Shown in pieces: positions 10,983 to 22,700 of a stretch of 64,000 nt of DNA; position 1 is the first letter of the stretch, and each line of letters starts with the position of its first letter. Source of the stretch: Nigrospora sphaerica (Eukaryota; Ascomycota; Sordariomycetes; Amphisphaeriales; Apiosporaceae); NCBI GenBank assembly GCA_018287875.1, contig JAGVVL010000002.1, positions 3,968,001 to 4,032,000 of the forward strand, read 5' to 3'. Both the position numbers and the translations under genes were made by a program. Under the pieces are notes generated by a model. That model saw only the letters and a program-made list of their open reading frames with translations, ran no database searches and was not told the DNA's origin.

Positions 10983-12953
10983 CGTCTATTGTGACGCTGG
11001 AAGGGGGGTCGGATGTGCAACCGAACCACGCTTGGTGCGTATAGCGGCGGCGGAGGGCTGACGGCTAGCGACGACGGGCTAATTATACGAGAAAGTTACC
11101 TAGCTGGGAGGGCAGAAAGTAAACAAAACGACAGACGTCCATGGGACGGGCTGGGGCAAGGGCACTAATTATAAGCTTGGAAAGGACAGTCAAGGGTCCC
11201 GGATACCCGGGAGATAGATCGAAGGATCGTGAGAAAAGAAAGGCGAGGGCGCCATCGAGCAACCCCCCCCCTCCCCCCTTTCCCCCTCGTCGTCTCTGTA
11301 GATACCATGCGTTTCGAAAGCGGCCTCGATCCAGCGAGGTTCGGACGAGACCGATTAACAACGCGTATTCGTGTGAAGATGCTTGCAGGGATGCTAGGAA
11401 CGTGACGATCAGGAGCCGATGAGCAAGCCGAGGAGTACACAGGCCGATCTGGCTTCTCACCCAGGCCTTGCTACTAGCACGGCTGGTAGCTCATTCGACA
11501 TCTCAGCCGGCGCCTATAGCGCCGGGCTCTGCGCATGTGCACTCCACAGTTACTTGGTCTTTGTACTATGTATGAGTACGATCCTAGGCCGTTCGAGGCC
11601 TGTTATAGGCCCTGCCGGGGCGAGCTCCGTGCTTAGGCTATTGTGCATCGCAGTCGGTGGGGGGCATCGATGATCGTGTCTGATGGGCTTGGCTCGCTCA
11701 TGGAGGCGGTGGGCCTGGGTACCTCGAGGGAGTCATCTCAACCCGTCGGCGTCTACGGCAGCTCACGGCTGGGCCGGGGGGGGGGGGGGGCAGCGGGGGC
11801 TATACTCTGTACTATCCGCATGGCCTGAGCGTTCGTTTTTTCTGTCCTGGATCTTAAGGCTGGGTGGACAGGAGCGAACCGGCGGGGGGAAACGTAACGC
11901 GGACGAAGCCTCCACCAGAGAGATGCAAGTACCGACCCTTCCCAGCGCGTCTCGGCACCATTGTCAGGAGAAGGGACGCAGGTTCTGACCATGCCTGGCA
12001 CCACGAATCCCGGTTACTAGGCCCGCATGGCTATTAGGTTCGGCTGGTCGGTTTCCTGTTCTCCATCCCCTGCCACCCTATAACGTTCCTTGCGATAGAC
12101 CCATGCCAACGGCTCAAGAAAGTCACGTATCCCGAATATGACACCCGGGGACATCAGTATGGCGGCCACGAGGATGTCGCAAACCTATCGCACCACCATA
12201 TAGCATGCGCTAAGCACCTGTACGATCCGTATGCGCCTAGAGACGGATACATACTCGGGCAAGGGTCTCAAGGTACTGGGGGTGGAGAGACGGCAATCGC
12301 TCGAGTCCGAAGGCCGCCGAACCGGCCCGTTTCTGATCCGCCGTTTGTTTCACATGCGAAGTCACCCGCTTCGGAGGAGCGGAGATGTCCACCACGGCTC
12401 GGGGGCCGTTCGTCCATCCCTACGTCCACGCATATTGGTATGAATCTACTAGGTTCGAGACGGACTTTGGCTGAACCGCAGGGTCCGGCCCAAGAAGCCC
12501 TGAAGCCCTGAAGCCCTGGGGGATGGGAAAATGCAAGAAGGAGCTTGGGCCAACTCGATGGTGCGGACGAAGCGGGCGCAAGCGAGAACCGGAGGGCTTG
12601 TCGCTGCGGAGTACGACGTATCCCGGCCAAAGTGAGGGACGCTCTAGCGTGTATCCCTCCCCCACTTAGCCTGCCTACCGCCCAACTCAAAATACTTGCG
12701 GTAACGCCCTCCCTTTGGGGGGGCTCGGTACCAAGGTTGTACTCCGTATCGGGACATGGAACAAACTGGAGTGCTGCAAAAAGCGGAAACGCGGAAACCG
12801 CTTCACGGCAGTCACAACGGGGACCTCGATCAATTAAACGCGTCCTCCCACGACGCGTCTTCCGACATTCGTAGATCGGCCCCTACTGTTGGTTCAAGCA
12901 GGACCCGTTTGAGCACCGTTTCCCACTCCGCATAGCCCTTTCAAAGCATCAAC
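10983..12953. other. Intergenic stretch, no gene recognised
   Basis: It contains a 15-base G run at 11776-11790 and three copies of a CTGAAGCC-type unit near 12498-12520. The ORFs are short and unrelated to known families. Confidence 0.45.
11776..11790 (+). repeat. G15 homopolymer
   Basis: Fifteen consecutive G, preceded by GGGCC. It could form a G-quadruplex and is prone to sequencing length error. Confidence 0.85.
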
Positions 12954-13564
12954 ATGTCGCAGCCTCCAATGCTCACCGTCGCCGCCGGGGCCCATGCGGA
13001 GCCCACAAAGAAGGCCTCGTTGCACCTTCTACCCTGCCGGGTACACCACGACGGCGACGTTGAGGCAGCCGCGTCGTTTTGGAACCCGACCGACGGCCCA
13101 GGTAAGGCCAGCATAGCATACTTGCGTACTCCGGCCAGGGCCACGGCACGGCTAACTCAGCGTAGACGGTACGAAAACGGCGTACCTGCGCGGGAGAAAA
13201 CTGCACGGCAAGGCGGTTAAACTGCCCAGCGGTTACTATGGCTCGGTCGCCGAAAGGGGCGACACCAAGCGGGAAATCCCCAGGCAGGAGGAGCTGGACG
13301 ACCACGCCGACGTAGAGGAGGTGCCCGAGCCCATCGAGGTCGCCCCTCTACAGGCCAAAGCTTGCTTCGACGAGTTTGTGGTCTGGGGCCACGAATCGAC
13401 GGCAGACGCTGCTACGGACCCTTACGTGAGGAGCATCGAGGAATGGGTGTCCTTTGCAGAACAGGTGAGACGACCCTATCTCTCCCACTGCTTCCCGTGC
13501 GTGCGCTGGCTGCTAACCCGGCCAGATACACGCGTATCCTTCATCGGAAAGCAGCTCGAAGTAG
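12954..13564 (+). CDS. Ribonuclease H2 subunit C
   Basis: The model is join(12954..13101, 13166..13464, 13526..13564), 161 aa. Donors are GTAAGG and GTGAGA, acceptors TAG and CAG; each join keeps frame and the last exon adds only 12 residues and a stop. The blocks HLLPCRVHHDG, FWNPT, AYLRGRKLHGKAVKLPSGY and the later EFVVWGHES match the small non-catalytic subunit of eukaryotic RNase H2 (human RNASEH2C, yeast Rnh203). That complex removes ribonucleotides embedded in DNA and RNA-DNA hybrids in the nucleus. The length is normal for the family. Family call good; the third exon is the least certain part. Confidence 0.87.
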
Positions 13565-14184
13565 ACGCGCCTGAATAATATTGGACGAAGCATTTTTGCA
13601 TTGAGGTGGCGTTCTGGAGTTTTGGCGCCTTACCCGAGAAGGGAGTACATAAGTAAGAACCGCGGACGACATGGGCAGAACACATTAAATCCCAACTCGA
13701 TGTCACAGAGTCCCCAAAAGCCCAGTTTGGTCTGAGTACTTAAGGATCGGTGCATTGCATCGGAGTCCCAGAAGGGACCCAATCCATCTGCAACAATATG
13801 GAACCACAACCAGTAAGTGGAAGTGAGCTCCTGGCTGCCTGGGCAGTCTTTACTATGCCCTCGCGTCGAGAGTATCAGGGCCTCCAGGACCAGCGGTACT
13901 ACGCGGGAGTAACTGCTTACTCGGTAACCAGCCCTAGTGACATAAGTTACGTGGAGGTGCTTGGAATCAACACAAATGGGTTACAAGGTTCGGTCAATAA
14001 GCCGATAAGCCGATAAGCCGGTGAGCCGGTGAGCCGATAAGCCGATAAGCTTGGGGCCATGGAATTCCATCGAGGCGCGCCCCTCCAAATGCTAATCATC
14101 ACTTCAGCAACTTAGTTCTGCGCTACATACCCATCGCTCAAGATCGGTTCCATCACACTGTTTACACCGAGGACCATCTCCATC
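13565..14184. other. Intergenic stretch with ESA1 promoter
   Basis: 620 bases between RNase H2C and ESA1. It includes the 8-nt repeat array at 14001-14050 and presumably the ESA1 promoter and leader. No gene seen. Confidence 0.5.
14001..14050 (+). repeat. 8-nt tandem repeat with AABBAA order
   Basis: Six complete 8-nt units run from 14001 to 14048: GCCGATAA twice, GCCGGTGA twice, then GCCGATAA twice, ending with GC. The preceding GTCAATAA looks like a decayed unit. The array lies about 135 bases before the ESA1 start codon. Confidence 0.9.
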
Positions 14185-15681
14185 ATGACCGCCGGCGTGC
14201 TCAACGGCGAGGCCGCCGTCGGGCCTGATGGGCCGCGACAAAAGAGCAAGGCGACGCCCGAGACAGTGCGCGTCGGTTGCATCGCCATGGTCGTCAAAGA
14301 CGGGCAAGCGCGTCGCGCCGAGATTCTGAGCATCAAGGACACAAAGAGCGGTCGCCAGTTTTATTGCAACTTTGACAATTTCAACAAGCGACTCGACGAG
14401 TGGGTGCCCGTCAAGCGAATCGATTTCGACCAGGACGTCGAGTGGCCCCAACCCGACAAGGACAAACCCAAAGATGGCAAGATTAAAAAAGGCACCTCGG
14501 GTCCTAAGAAGAATTCCGTGTCCAAGAAGAACGTGCCCCAAAAACGCCCGAGTAAGCGGGAGCAGTCTGTAGCATCCGAGGCCGTGACACCGCACCCGTG
14601 GGTCGACTTTGTCGAGTCGCAGAGCCAGACCAAGAGTCCTGCGACGCCTCGCGAACTCGACTTCAAGACGGCCGACACCCCCGCCCCCCTGGGCGACGAG
14701 ATGGACATCGACGACGAAGAGCCCGCCCCCGAAGTCAAGAAAGAGGAGTTCAGCCGGGAGGCCGAGATCGAGAAGCTGCGGACCGGCGGGTCCATGACGC
14801 AGAATCCCACCGAACTCGCGCGCATTCGCAATATCTCCAAGGTACAGTTTGGCAAATGGGACCTGTTTCCGTGGTACTTCTCGCCGTACCCAGAGCCCTT
14901 CACGCAGGAGGATGTCATATACATCTGCGAGTTCTGCCTGAGCTACTACGGTGACCAAAAACCCTTCGTCCGGCATCGGCAGAAGTGCACTTTGCAACAC
15001 CCGCCCGGGAACGAGATCTACCGGGATGAATACGTATCTTTCTTCGAGATTGACGGCCGGCGCCAGCGCACTTGGTGCCGTAACTTGTGTCTCCTCTCCA
15101 AGATGTTTTTGGATCACAAGACGCTCTACTACGACGTCGACCCCTTTCTGTTTTACGTCATGACCCAGAAGGACGAGAAGGGCCAGCACCTGGTGGGCTA
15201 CTTCTCGAAAGAGAAGGAGAGCGCCGACGGCTACAACGTCGCCTGTATCCTGACTATGCCGCAGTACCAGAGAAAAGGTTTCGGCCGCTTGCTTATCCAG
15301 TTTTCGTATGAGCTGTCCAAGGTCGAGGGCAAACTGGGGTCGCCCGAGAAGCCGCTTTCGGATCTGGGTCTTTTGAGTTATCGACAGTACTGGTCGGAAA
15401 ACATCTTGGACTTGCTTCTGGAGTACAATGAACGCGACGAGAAGTGCAGCATCGAGTCGATTTCGACGGCGCTGGCCATGACGACGCAGGACGTGGAGCA
15501 CACTCTCCAGGCCTTGAAGATGCAGGTTTACCACAAGGGCGAGCACAAGCTGGTGATACCCGACGAGATGGTCAAGCTGAGGGAAAAGGCCAAGTTGAAA
15601 CAGAAGCGGTACATTGCCCCCGAACGCATCCAGTGGAAACCCCCGGTGTTTACGGCATCGTCCAGAACTTGGGGATGGTAG
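14185..15681 (+). CDS. esa1: MYST histone acetyltransferase Esa1 (Tip60 class)
   Basis: A single-exon frame of 498 aa. Residues about 27-85 form the chromo/tudor-knot domain (VRVGCIAMVV, then FYCNFDNFNKRLDEWV). The MYST domain follows with a C2HC zinc finger near residue 248 (CEFC, then H-x3-C), the acetyl-CoA loop QYQRKGFGRLL, the catalytic Cys354 in NVACILT and the general base Glu388 in SPEKPLSDLG; their 34-residue spacing equals C304/E338 of yeast Esa1. The C-terminus PPVFTASSRTWGW is the usual Esa1 ending. Esa1 is the catalytic subunit of NuA4, acetylating H4 and H2A. ASA1, found at 55585-57074, belongs to the ASTRA complex, whose shared member Tra1 is also in NuA4. Confidence 0.97.
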   Translation: MTAGVLNGEAAVGPDGPRQKSKATPETVRVGCIAMVVKDGQARRAEILSIKDTKSGRQFYCNFDNFNKRLDEWVPVKRIDFDQDVEWPQPDKDKPKDGKIKKGTSGPKKNSVSKKNVPQKRPSKREQSVASEAVTPHPWVDFVESQSQTKSPATPRELDFKTADTPAPLGDEMDIDDEEPAPEVKKEEFSREAEIEKLRTGGSMTQNPTELARIRNISKVQFGKWDLFPWYFSPYPEPFTQEDVIYICEFCLSYYGDQKPFVRHRQKCTLQHPPGNEIYRDEYVSFFEIDGRRQRTWCRNLCLLSKMFLDHKTLYYDVDPFLFYVMTQKDEKGQHLVGYFSKEKESADGYNVACILTMPQYQRKGFGRLLIQFSYELSKVEGKLGSPEKPLSDLGLLSYRQYWSENILDLLLEYNERDEKCSIESISTALAMTTQDVEHTLQALKMQVYHKGEHKLVIPDEMVKLREKAKLKQKRYIAPERIQWKPPVFTASSRTWGW

Positions 15682-16172
15682 AGCAATACCTACTACGTGG
15701 GACGACGTTGATTTTCTTACATTCGGCCCGTGCCCATAAGGTCGAAACGCCGTAAATAGATACCCTTCTCTGTTTTGTCCTGGAAGACTCGATACCAAAC
15801 ATCTCATCGCCTCGGGCTCGAGGACTTGTGACCGTGCCGTGTGCTCGCAGGGGTTCACATGTGGGCGGCGCCGATACGACCCGGACCCGCCGCTGCGGAC
15901 GCTCCGCACTAATGCGGCAATATCGGGCTGAGGCAGCATGCCGGCGTGCCAATACCTACCCCCCCTTCGAGGACGTCATTGTCGGAAACTCGGATATTGC
16001 AATCCGTCCAGGCTCGCCCGTGCGAACCAGCTTTCGCCAGCCACCGGGCAACCCAAGTCTACTCATTCATATGCGCCGGGTCTATTCGGAAATATCCTGC
16101 AGAGCCTGGCACCCGCAACCACATCGCCCGTCCATGACTCGTCTCCGGCCCGCGCGGCCTGCAGCAAGCGCC
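15682..16172. other. Intergenic stretch and probable leader of the aminotransferase
   Basis: The aminotransferase frame is open back to 15828, but the encoded peptide before 16134 is low in family similarity and looks like a 5' untranslated leader. The promoter is presumably here. Confidence 0.45.
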
Positions 16173-17675
16173 ATGGCGTCGTCGTCGCTGCTCGCGGGCA
16201 GCGCATCCGGCATGGCGGCCGTCGAGAACCACCCCAACAAGCCCATCAACCTCCTGCGCGGGTGGCCGGCGCCGGCGCTGCTGCCGGCGTCGGAGCTGTC
16301 GGCGGCGGCGGCGGACCTGCTCGCGGACCCGGCGGCGGCGGTGCCGGCACTGCAGTACGGGCCCGACGCCGGGTACGAGCCGCTGCGGGCGGCGCTGGCC
16401 GAGTGGCTGGGCGACTTCTACGGGACGCGGCCCGACGCGGCGCGCCTCGCCGTCACGGGCGGCGCCAGCCAGAACCTCGCCAACGTGCTCGCCTCCTTCA
16501 CGGACCCGGCCTACACGCGCGCCGTCTGGATGGTGGCGCCCTGCTACTTTTTGGCCTGCCCCGTCTTCGCCGACGCCGGCTTCGGCGGCCGCCTGCGCGC
16601 CGTCCCCGAGGACGCCGAGGGCCTCGACCTCGACGCCCTCGCGCGCGGCCTCGCGCGCGAGGACGAGGAGGCGGGCGGCGGCCGCCCCGACGCCCCCGTC
16701 TACAAGCACCCCGGCCCCGACCGCAAGATCTACCGCCACGTCATCTACTGCGTGCCCTCCTTTTCGAACCCCTCGGGCCGCACCATGAGCCTGCGGCGGC
16801 GCGAGGGCCTCGTCGACCTCGCGCGCCGCCACGACGCCCTCGTCGTCTGCGACGACGTGTACGACATGCTGCAGTGGACCGTCGACGACGAGGCCGCGGA
16901 CCCTTCTTCTTCGTCGTCTCCGCCTCCCGAGGCGGCGGCGGCCGCCGACCTGACCAGGGCCCTGCTGCCGCGCGTCGTGGACCTCGACCTCGCGCGCGGG
17001 CCGTCGGCGCACGACCCGGCGGGGCGGCACTTCGGGCACGCGCTGTCCAACGGCAGCTTCAGCAAGCTGGCGGGGCCCGGGCTGCGGACGGGCTGGGCCG
17101 AGGGGGCGCCGGACCTGGCGGCGGGGCTCACGCGGACGGGCAGCACGCGCTCGGGCGGCTGCCCGTCGCAGTTCGCCGCCGCCGCGCTGCACGGGCTCCT
17201 CGTTGCCGGCCCCGGCCGCGGCCCCGGCGCCGCCCTGCCGCGCCACATCGCCGACCGCCTCCGCCCCGCCTACCGCCGCCGCCACGCCCTCGTCGCCGCC
17301 GCCGCCCGCCGCGCCCTCGCGCCCCTCGGCGTCGCCGTCCGCCTCCGCTCCCTCGACGACCGCCCCCGCGTCTTCGGCGGCTTCTTCCTCTGGATGACCC
17401 TGCCCGCCCGCCTGCCCGCCCGCCTCGTCGCCGCCCGCTGCCAGGCCGACGAGAACCTCGCCGTCGGCCACGGCGGCCTCTTCGAGGTGCACGGCGACGA
17501 GGCCGCCGCGCGCTTCGACCACGAGATCCGCCTCTGCTTCGCCTGGGAGGACGAGGCCGACCTGGTCGAGGGCGTCGAGCGGCTCGGGAGGGTCGTGGCG
17601 AGAATGCTCCGAGAGGGCTTCGACGCCGACGCAGCCCCCGACGAGAGCAGCGGGGCCATGGACGCCTTCAAGTAG
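16173..17675 (+). CDS. PLP-dependent aminotransferase, class I/II
   Basis: About 500 aa from Met at 16173; an in-frame Met at 16134 would add 13 Arg/Pro/Ala-rich residues. The fold-type I aminotransferase pattern is clear: INLLRGWPAPALLP near the N-terminus, GGASQNLANVL for cofactor phosphate, YCVPSFSNPSGRTMS, CDDVYDML with the Asp that contacts the pyridine nitrogen, and SNGSFSKLAGPGLRTGW with the Schiff-base Lys (codon 17064-17066). It resembles LysN/Aro8-like enzymes acting on 2-aminoadipate or aromatic amino acids; the substrate is not determined. Base composition is extreme, with G or C at nearly every third position, so long ORFs appear on the opposite strand; I treat those as shadows. 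No intron. Confidence 0.88.
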   Translation: MASSSLLAGSASGMAAVENHPNKPINLLRGWPAPALLPASELSAAAADLLADPAAAVPALQYGPDAGYEPLRAALAEWLGDFYGTRPDAARLAVTGGASQNLANVLASFTDPAYTRAVWMVAPCYFLACPVFADAGFGGRLRAVPEDAEGLDLDALARGLAREDEEAGGGRPDAPVYKHPGPDRKIYRHVIYCVPSFSNPSGRTMSLRRREGLVDLARRHDALVVCDDVYDMLQWTVDDEAADPSSSSSPPPEAAAAADLTRALLPRVVDLDLARGPSAHDPAGRHFGHALSNGSFSKLAGPGLRTGWAEGAPDLAAGLTRTGSTRSGGCPSQFAAAALHGLLVAGPGRGPGAALPRHIADRLRPAYRRRHALVAAAARRALAPLGVAVRLRSLDDRPRVFGGFFLWMTLPARLPARLVAARCQADENLAVGHGGLFEVHGDEAAARFDHEIRLCFAWEDEADLVEGVERLGRVVARMLREGFDADAAPDESSGAMDAFK

Positions 17676-17845
17676 CGCCACACTACGAAAATACGTAGGG
17701 AAATAAAACTGATTTTCGATTCGTTCCGACCTATGGGGTATAAATGCTCCCGAGCCAGTGCCATGTTCCCCATCCCGCTCTCGTTCCCCTCCACGTCCCG
17801 GAAAAGCGTGCTAGGTATCCTCGTAACTCCCGCTTCAGAGCATCA
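17676..17845. other. Short gap between convergent genes
   Basis: 170 bases holding the 3' regions of the aminotransferase and the GH125 gene. AATAAA at about 17701-17706 is a plausible polyadenylation signal for the aminotransferase. Confidence 0.45.
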
Positions 17846-19730
17846 TCAAATTTCATACGGCGTATCATCCTTGAAGATGAGATGGGGCTTGCGCTTGGCG
17901 ATATCCAGGATGGTCTCGGCGAACACGCCGTTCGCCCACGCAAACCAGCTTCTCGTGTACGAAAAGATCGCGTCGACGTTCACGCTCTCGTGAACGAGGC
18001 CCAGCTTGGACGAACGGAGAACCAGGCGAAGGCACTCGGCGATCTCCGCATCGTCGTCGCTTGTCTGTGCCTGCATGAGCAAGCTCATAGGCCACGCATT
18101 GGAGAGACCGATATGGGGGCCTAGCGGTGGTGACACGGGTCAGTCCGAGGTCCAGGCTACGTGGGTAGGAATGAAAGGGACGGAATCTCACCTCCTATGC
18201 CGTGGAAATCTCGGCCCGTCAGGTAGTAGGGGTTAGAACCCTTGGACAACAACATTTTCCTCGTGTTCTGGTACGTCGGGTCGTCGGCTTTCACAAAGCC
18301 CATCAGGGGCAGTGCCAGCAAGGAGGGATAGTTGGCGTCGTCCATCAGAATAGACGACCCGTACCCGTCGACCTCGTATGCGAAGACGTCGCCAAACTTT
18401 TTGTGGTGGACAACGGCGTGCTCCCATATGCCCTCGGTAATGGACTGGCTCCATTTCGAGACCCTCTTGGCAAAGGATTTCTCGCCGGCGGCCGTCAGCA
18501 TGGCCGCTGTTCGCTTGAGCTCGACGGCCATCATGGCGTTGGCGGGCACGAAGAATCCAAGAATGGTGGCGTCGTCGCTGGGCCGAAAGGCGGACCTCAC
18601 GAGGCCGGTGCCGTTGTTGAGCGGGTTGCCGACGCCTTGCAGGTTGAGCGTCTCCGTTCCCGTGTTGGTGTTGCGCTGGAAGGTGTACCTATTCTTTCGG
18701 TAGCTTCCCGTCTCCGAGTCAAAGGTAGGCTGCGACTGGTCCACGAGCACTTCGAGCAGCGTCTCGAGAGCCAGGTACCATCTCGCCGTCATGTGATCGG
18801 TCGAGCCGCTGTGTTCGAAATAGTCGTTGGCCAGAGCGAGGAAATGGGCCAACGAGTCCAGCTCGTACTTGCACTCAAAGACGAAGGAGGGTTCGTATGC
18901 GGGGTGCACAGCGTCGTCCTGGCCGTTGTGGCTTACGGAAAGTCCACTGATGGGCGGGGGCTGGAAGGCATTGCAGTACGGCGACTCTATGACATATTCC
19001 GACTGCGTGGCAATGGCGCCCCGGATGAGTTGGCGGACGGCCGGATCTTTCCTGGCCAGGGGCTGGTAAGGGGACAGCTGGTTGGTAGAGTCCCTCAGCC
19101 ATTCGGCAATGATGTCGCCTGTAGGGGCGGAGTCAGCCGAGGCCAGACGAGCCGTGGAGGCCATTGGTCAGGCAGTACCTGTGATGATGAAGGAGTGCGG
19201 GCCTTCCCACTCGCCGGCCTGGTATGAACTGGTCATAAGCGACTGCTTCTTTGGCTTCTCGTCTTTGGCACCGCTCGTGTGGAATTTGACCGTCGTGTCG
19301 GTGGTCGACTGCATGGGGACGGCGTGGTCAGCACGAACAAGCGCTTTCAGCTGGGGCCAAGGACTCACGGGAAAGGCGTTCTCGAACAGGCGGGCCAGAT
19401 CCGGGTCCTTCATGCGCGAAGTCACATCGCGGATGACCTTCTCGATGGCGTCGGAGTGGAAGGTCCGGCACCGGAGGTCGGGGCGCTGGTAGGGAAGCGC
19501 GAGCGGGCCGCCGCTCAAGGGCCCGCTATACGGGTGTGTCTCGTCAGCCGGATCGTGGTCACGGAGGTCGGGGCCGTAGCCACTTACTGCGGGTGGCTGG
19601 AATAGAGGGTGTAGTCGGGGCAAGCACTGGAGATATCTTCGTCATCGCGCAGCGGTTGCTGGAAGCCAAAATCACCCTGGGCGCTGGCCAGGCCGAGCAA
19701 CACGAGGGCCGTAGCCAGCATCCGGGCCAT
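17846..19730 (-). CDS. Secreted GH125 exo-alpha-1,6-mannosidase-like protein
   Basis: The model is complement(join(17846..18120, 18192..19118, 19179..19308, 19369..19525, 19588..19730)), 543 aa; all five exons join in phase with normal splice sites. The first 18 or so residues (MARMLATALVLLGLASAQ) are a signal peptide. The body matches glycoside hydrolase family 125, metal-independent exo-alpha-1,6-mannosidases: ALPYQRPDLRCRTF early, the signature DIIAEWLRDSTNQLSPY at about 145-161, SAFRPSDDATILGFFVPANAMM, the DDANYPSLLALPLMG block, and GIGGPHIGLSNAWPMSL across the last intron. Likely role is trimming alpha-1,6-mannose in the secretory pathway or outside the cell. Neighbouring genes give no further clue. 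Confidence 0.92.
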
Positions 19731-22700
19731 GGTGGCGGAAAGAGTTGGTTTCGCGAGGAAGGGGATGGGATCGGTCGATGGTATCACGACGGGGCCATCG
19801 GAATCGGATAGGACGAGGGCTGTATTGAGAAGCGAGCACGGCAGCCAAGATGCGGGTAGGCGAGCGGGTAATGTAGTTCCCAGCTGGCTGTTCAAGGGAT
19901 TCGGGCGAGGACGACTGGATACAATGGCGACGACGGATGGACGGGATGAGCGGGAGATAGCTCTTGATGGAAGTAGCGAATGGTCATAGTCGGGATCTAC
20001 GACCGCATCCTTACCTAACATTGACCTAGCTCGTGGGGTCGCATCGCATGAACCACGCCTGCCGTGTTGGCATCTGCACCAGTTGCGGGTAAAAAGGCGG
20101 GACAGCGGGGTTGGGATCCCCAGGGCCATGGGTCTATCCCCTTAGGGTACCTACTTGGTGACCGGTCCTATGGATCAGTGACCATTCTCAGTAAGCTCGC
20201 CTTTTTTAAGGCGCACGCGACAATTCGTCCAGGGAGTGCACATGGTGAAAACAGGGGCCTTATTAACGTCATGTCCGGGGCTGCCAGTACGATACAACAT
20301 TAAACACATCAGACTGGCAAACCGGGGCTTAGTACGACTTCCACCGGGTTGAACTGGGGGAATCAGGCTCCCCCTCCCCCACCGCTCAGGGATCTTGCAG
20401 CAGTCGAGGGACCCTGCGAGTCTGGACCTCCATTGATCGGCTCGTCTGAGACCCAAACACCTCATCCACGAAGGAGGTATGTGTACGCAATCACGGCGCC
20501 CTGAAGGACGTGGTGTTTCCGAGCGCCGCCATCGCCGTCGCATGAAACAAAACATGAGGCCAAACATGGGATGGTTGGCTCTCTGACCCACGCAACAACA
20601 CGCATGCTGATAAAACAGCGTCACCGCGCCTCCCGCGAGATGCCCTTTCGCCCCGGCGGCGTAATCAAGCCGTAGCCGCCCCGCCATCGGCCCGGCTCGT
20701 TTCTGGTACAGCGACATGTGAGCCATCGCCTTGAGGACCACGGTCGACCGGGACGGCGTGCGGCGGACGGACGGTGGGTTGCGCTGAGAGATATACTACG
20801 TGGCGGCTGTTAATGTCAATTGTATGAAAGGGGGTTAGGGGCTGGGCCACCACTTCCAGCCGTCGTCTCCCTACCAGCTACCATGGGCGCGAACCCTTCT
20901 CCCCGCAAGCTGGTCAATGCCATTTCTGTTTCTGACCCGTGGGATCCGGGCAGTTCGGTGAAAAGTCCTGCCGGTGCTGTAATCCTGTATCGCGTTGTGA
21001 ATGTGACGCGGCACGTTCCCCTCATCTCGCCCGTAAGCAGCTTCACAGGGCGGCGCATAGATTTTGGCCAGGCTGGTGGCCACTTGGGTCAGCTTCTTCC
21101 TCTCCGTATAACATGAACAGGTGACTGGCAACATCATCAGTTCGCCATCCCCGCTGGGCTGGGTTTGACATATGAACTCACATCGAGCTCGCTAACGCAC
21201 TAAGGACTTCTTTCAAGTGCAGCCCCAGGCATCGCACTTCTGGATAAGTCACAGCAATGCAGAACCGGAAGGCGGCCATAAAACCCACGGCAACTGGAAA
21301 ACTTATCATATAGCACAATTCCCGGTATATCCATTAGTCAGTCCTTCCTTATGCTTTGAATAACACAACTCCTTTTCCCAAAAGCAGGACTTGGCGGAGG
21401 CAACCTTCCTCCGCGCTTCCCATCCCCAAAACCACCCCATGCTAGCACCAGCGTAAAACTGCAATTCTTCCATTGGGGCGTGTTTCAACTTTGCGGTGCG
21501 TACTGCCCGGCGTATACTATGGACGGCCGGTTTACCTGCGCCGGCACCCATAGGAACGGGGCCGCGATAGCGGCGTAGCGCTGGCTTGGAATATATCACC
21601 AGGGACCTTGGGGGCGACAGCGGCAGAGAAGCATATGAGTCAGGGTCTTGGAGCGCCAAGGGCGAGCCGTTGCACAGCTCGGGGATATGTTTCTTTGGCC
21701 CTCCTTTTTCTGGAACAGGTGGTGGCGAACCCGTCAACGACGAGGAGCGGCCCAGCTGAAACCGCCGTGGCCAACATCTCGGGGGCTCTATATGATTTCC
21801 AGCGTTGTGAAGTATGTGGGCAAGGAAGGAGAGGTGCCAATGCATCGCTCATCCGGCGCGCACATGGGTATAGGCATGCTGTCTCCCGTCTGGCCAAAAA
21901 CGCCACACATGGTTTGTTTTTGACACCCGGCGCCGCCGTTCAGAGACACAGTCTCTGGGGCTGGTTTTACTCGGATAAGCATGGGGTGCCTCTTCGGGCC
22001 AGGCAAGCTAGCAATATGTCCTGATTTCGGACGTAGCGGGCCCCCACGGTACCATCGTATGTAATAGAGTCTCCGTCGATAGGCGCTCAGGCCTATCCGA
22101 GCTTCTCGCTTACAGCACAAATAAGACGTATGGTGCGGTATTTTACCCGGTAGCAAATACGGCCGACTCGCCGTGCCGCCGTTGCGACAGTTGAAGCTCT
22201 CTCGGGTCGAACATCAGCCCTACACTGCCATCACGGGGCACCAACAGATTCTTGAATCCCTGGGTTCGGTACATATCCTGACGGTTCATACCTGTCACCT
22301 CTTAGGGGCCCTTACAGCAACTTCCGGTGGACCGTGTTGCTACAGGGCTGGCCCGTCCCGGCGACCTTGGGTGGGATGGCAGCATTCCTCTTCAAGCTTC
22401 TAGAGCCGGCGCTCTCTCGCCCAGCGCTTCCACATGCGTGACGTGATATGTTCACATCGGTATTTCCCCACCTAATGCTGAAAATAGCCGCGGCCTTGCT
22501 GAACTCCCCTTGGTGATCGCGGTCGTTCTTTTGACGGGTACTCAAGCCACGAGATGCCAGAGCCACTCCGGCAGTATCTCCCATGGGTCGACGACGCTGC
22601 TACACCTTCAGACGCCGATTTTTCCGAAGGGCCAACCGACTCTGCATATACCATCGACGGTACTCAGAAAGGTTCCGTGGGCCAGCGAGCACAGTACCAA

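Noticed and set aside
14104..15939. 611-codon ORF antisense to ESA1
   Set aside because: It shadows the highly conserved MYST gene and shows no domain of its own.
16059..17681. 540-codon ORF antisense to the aminotransferase
   Set aside because: It is a by-product of G/C third positions; the sequence is Ala/Gly/Arg/Val low complexity, while the plus strand has all aminotransferase motifs.
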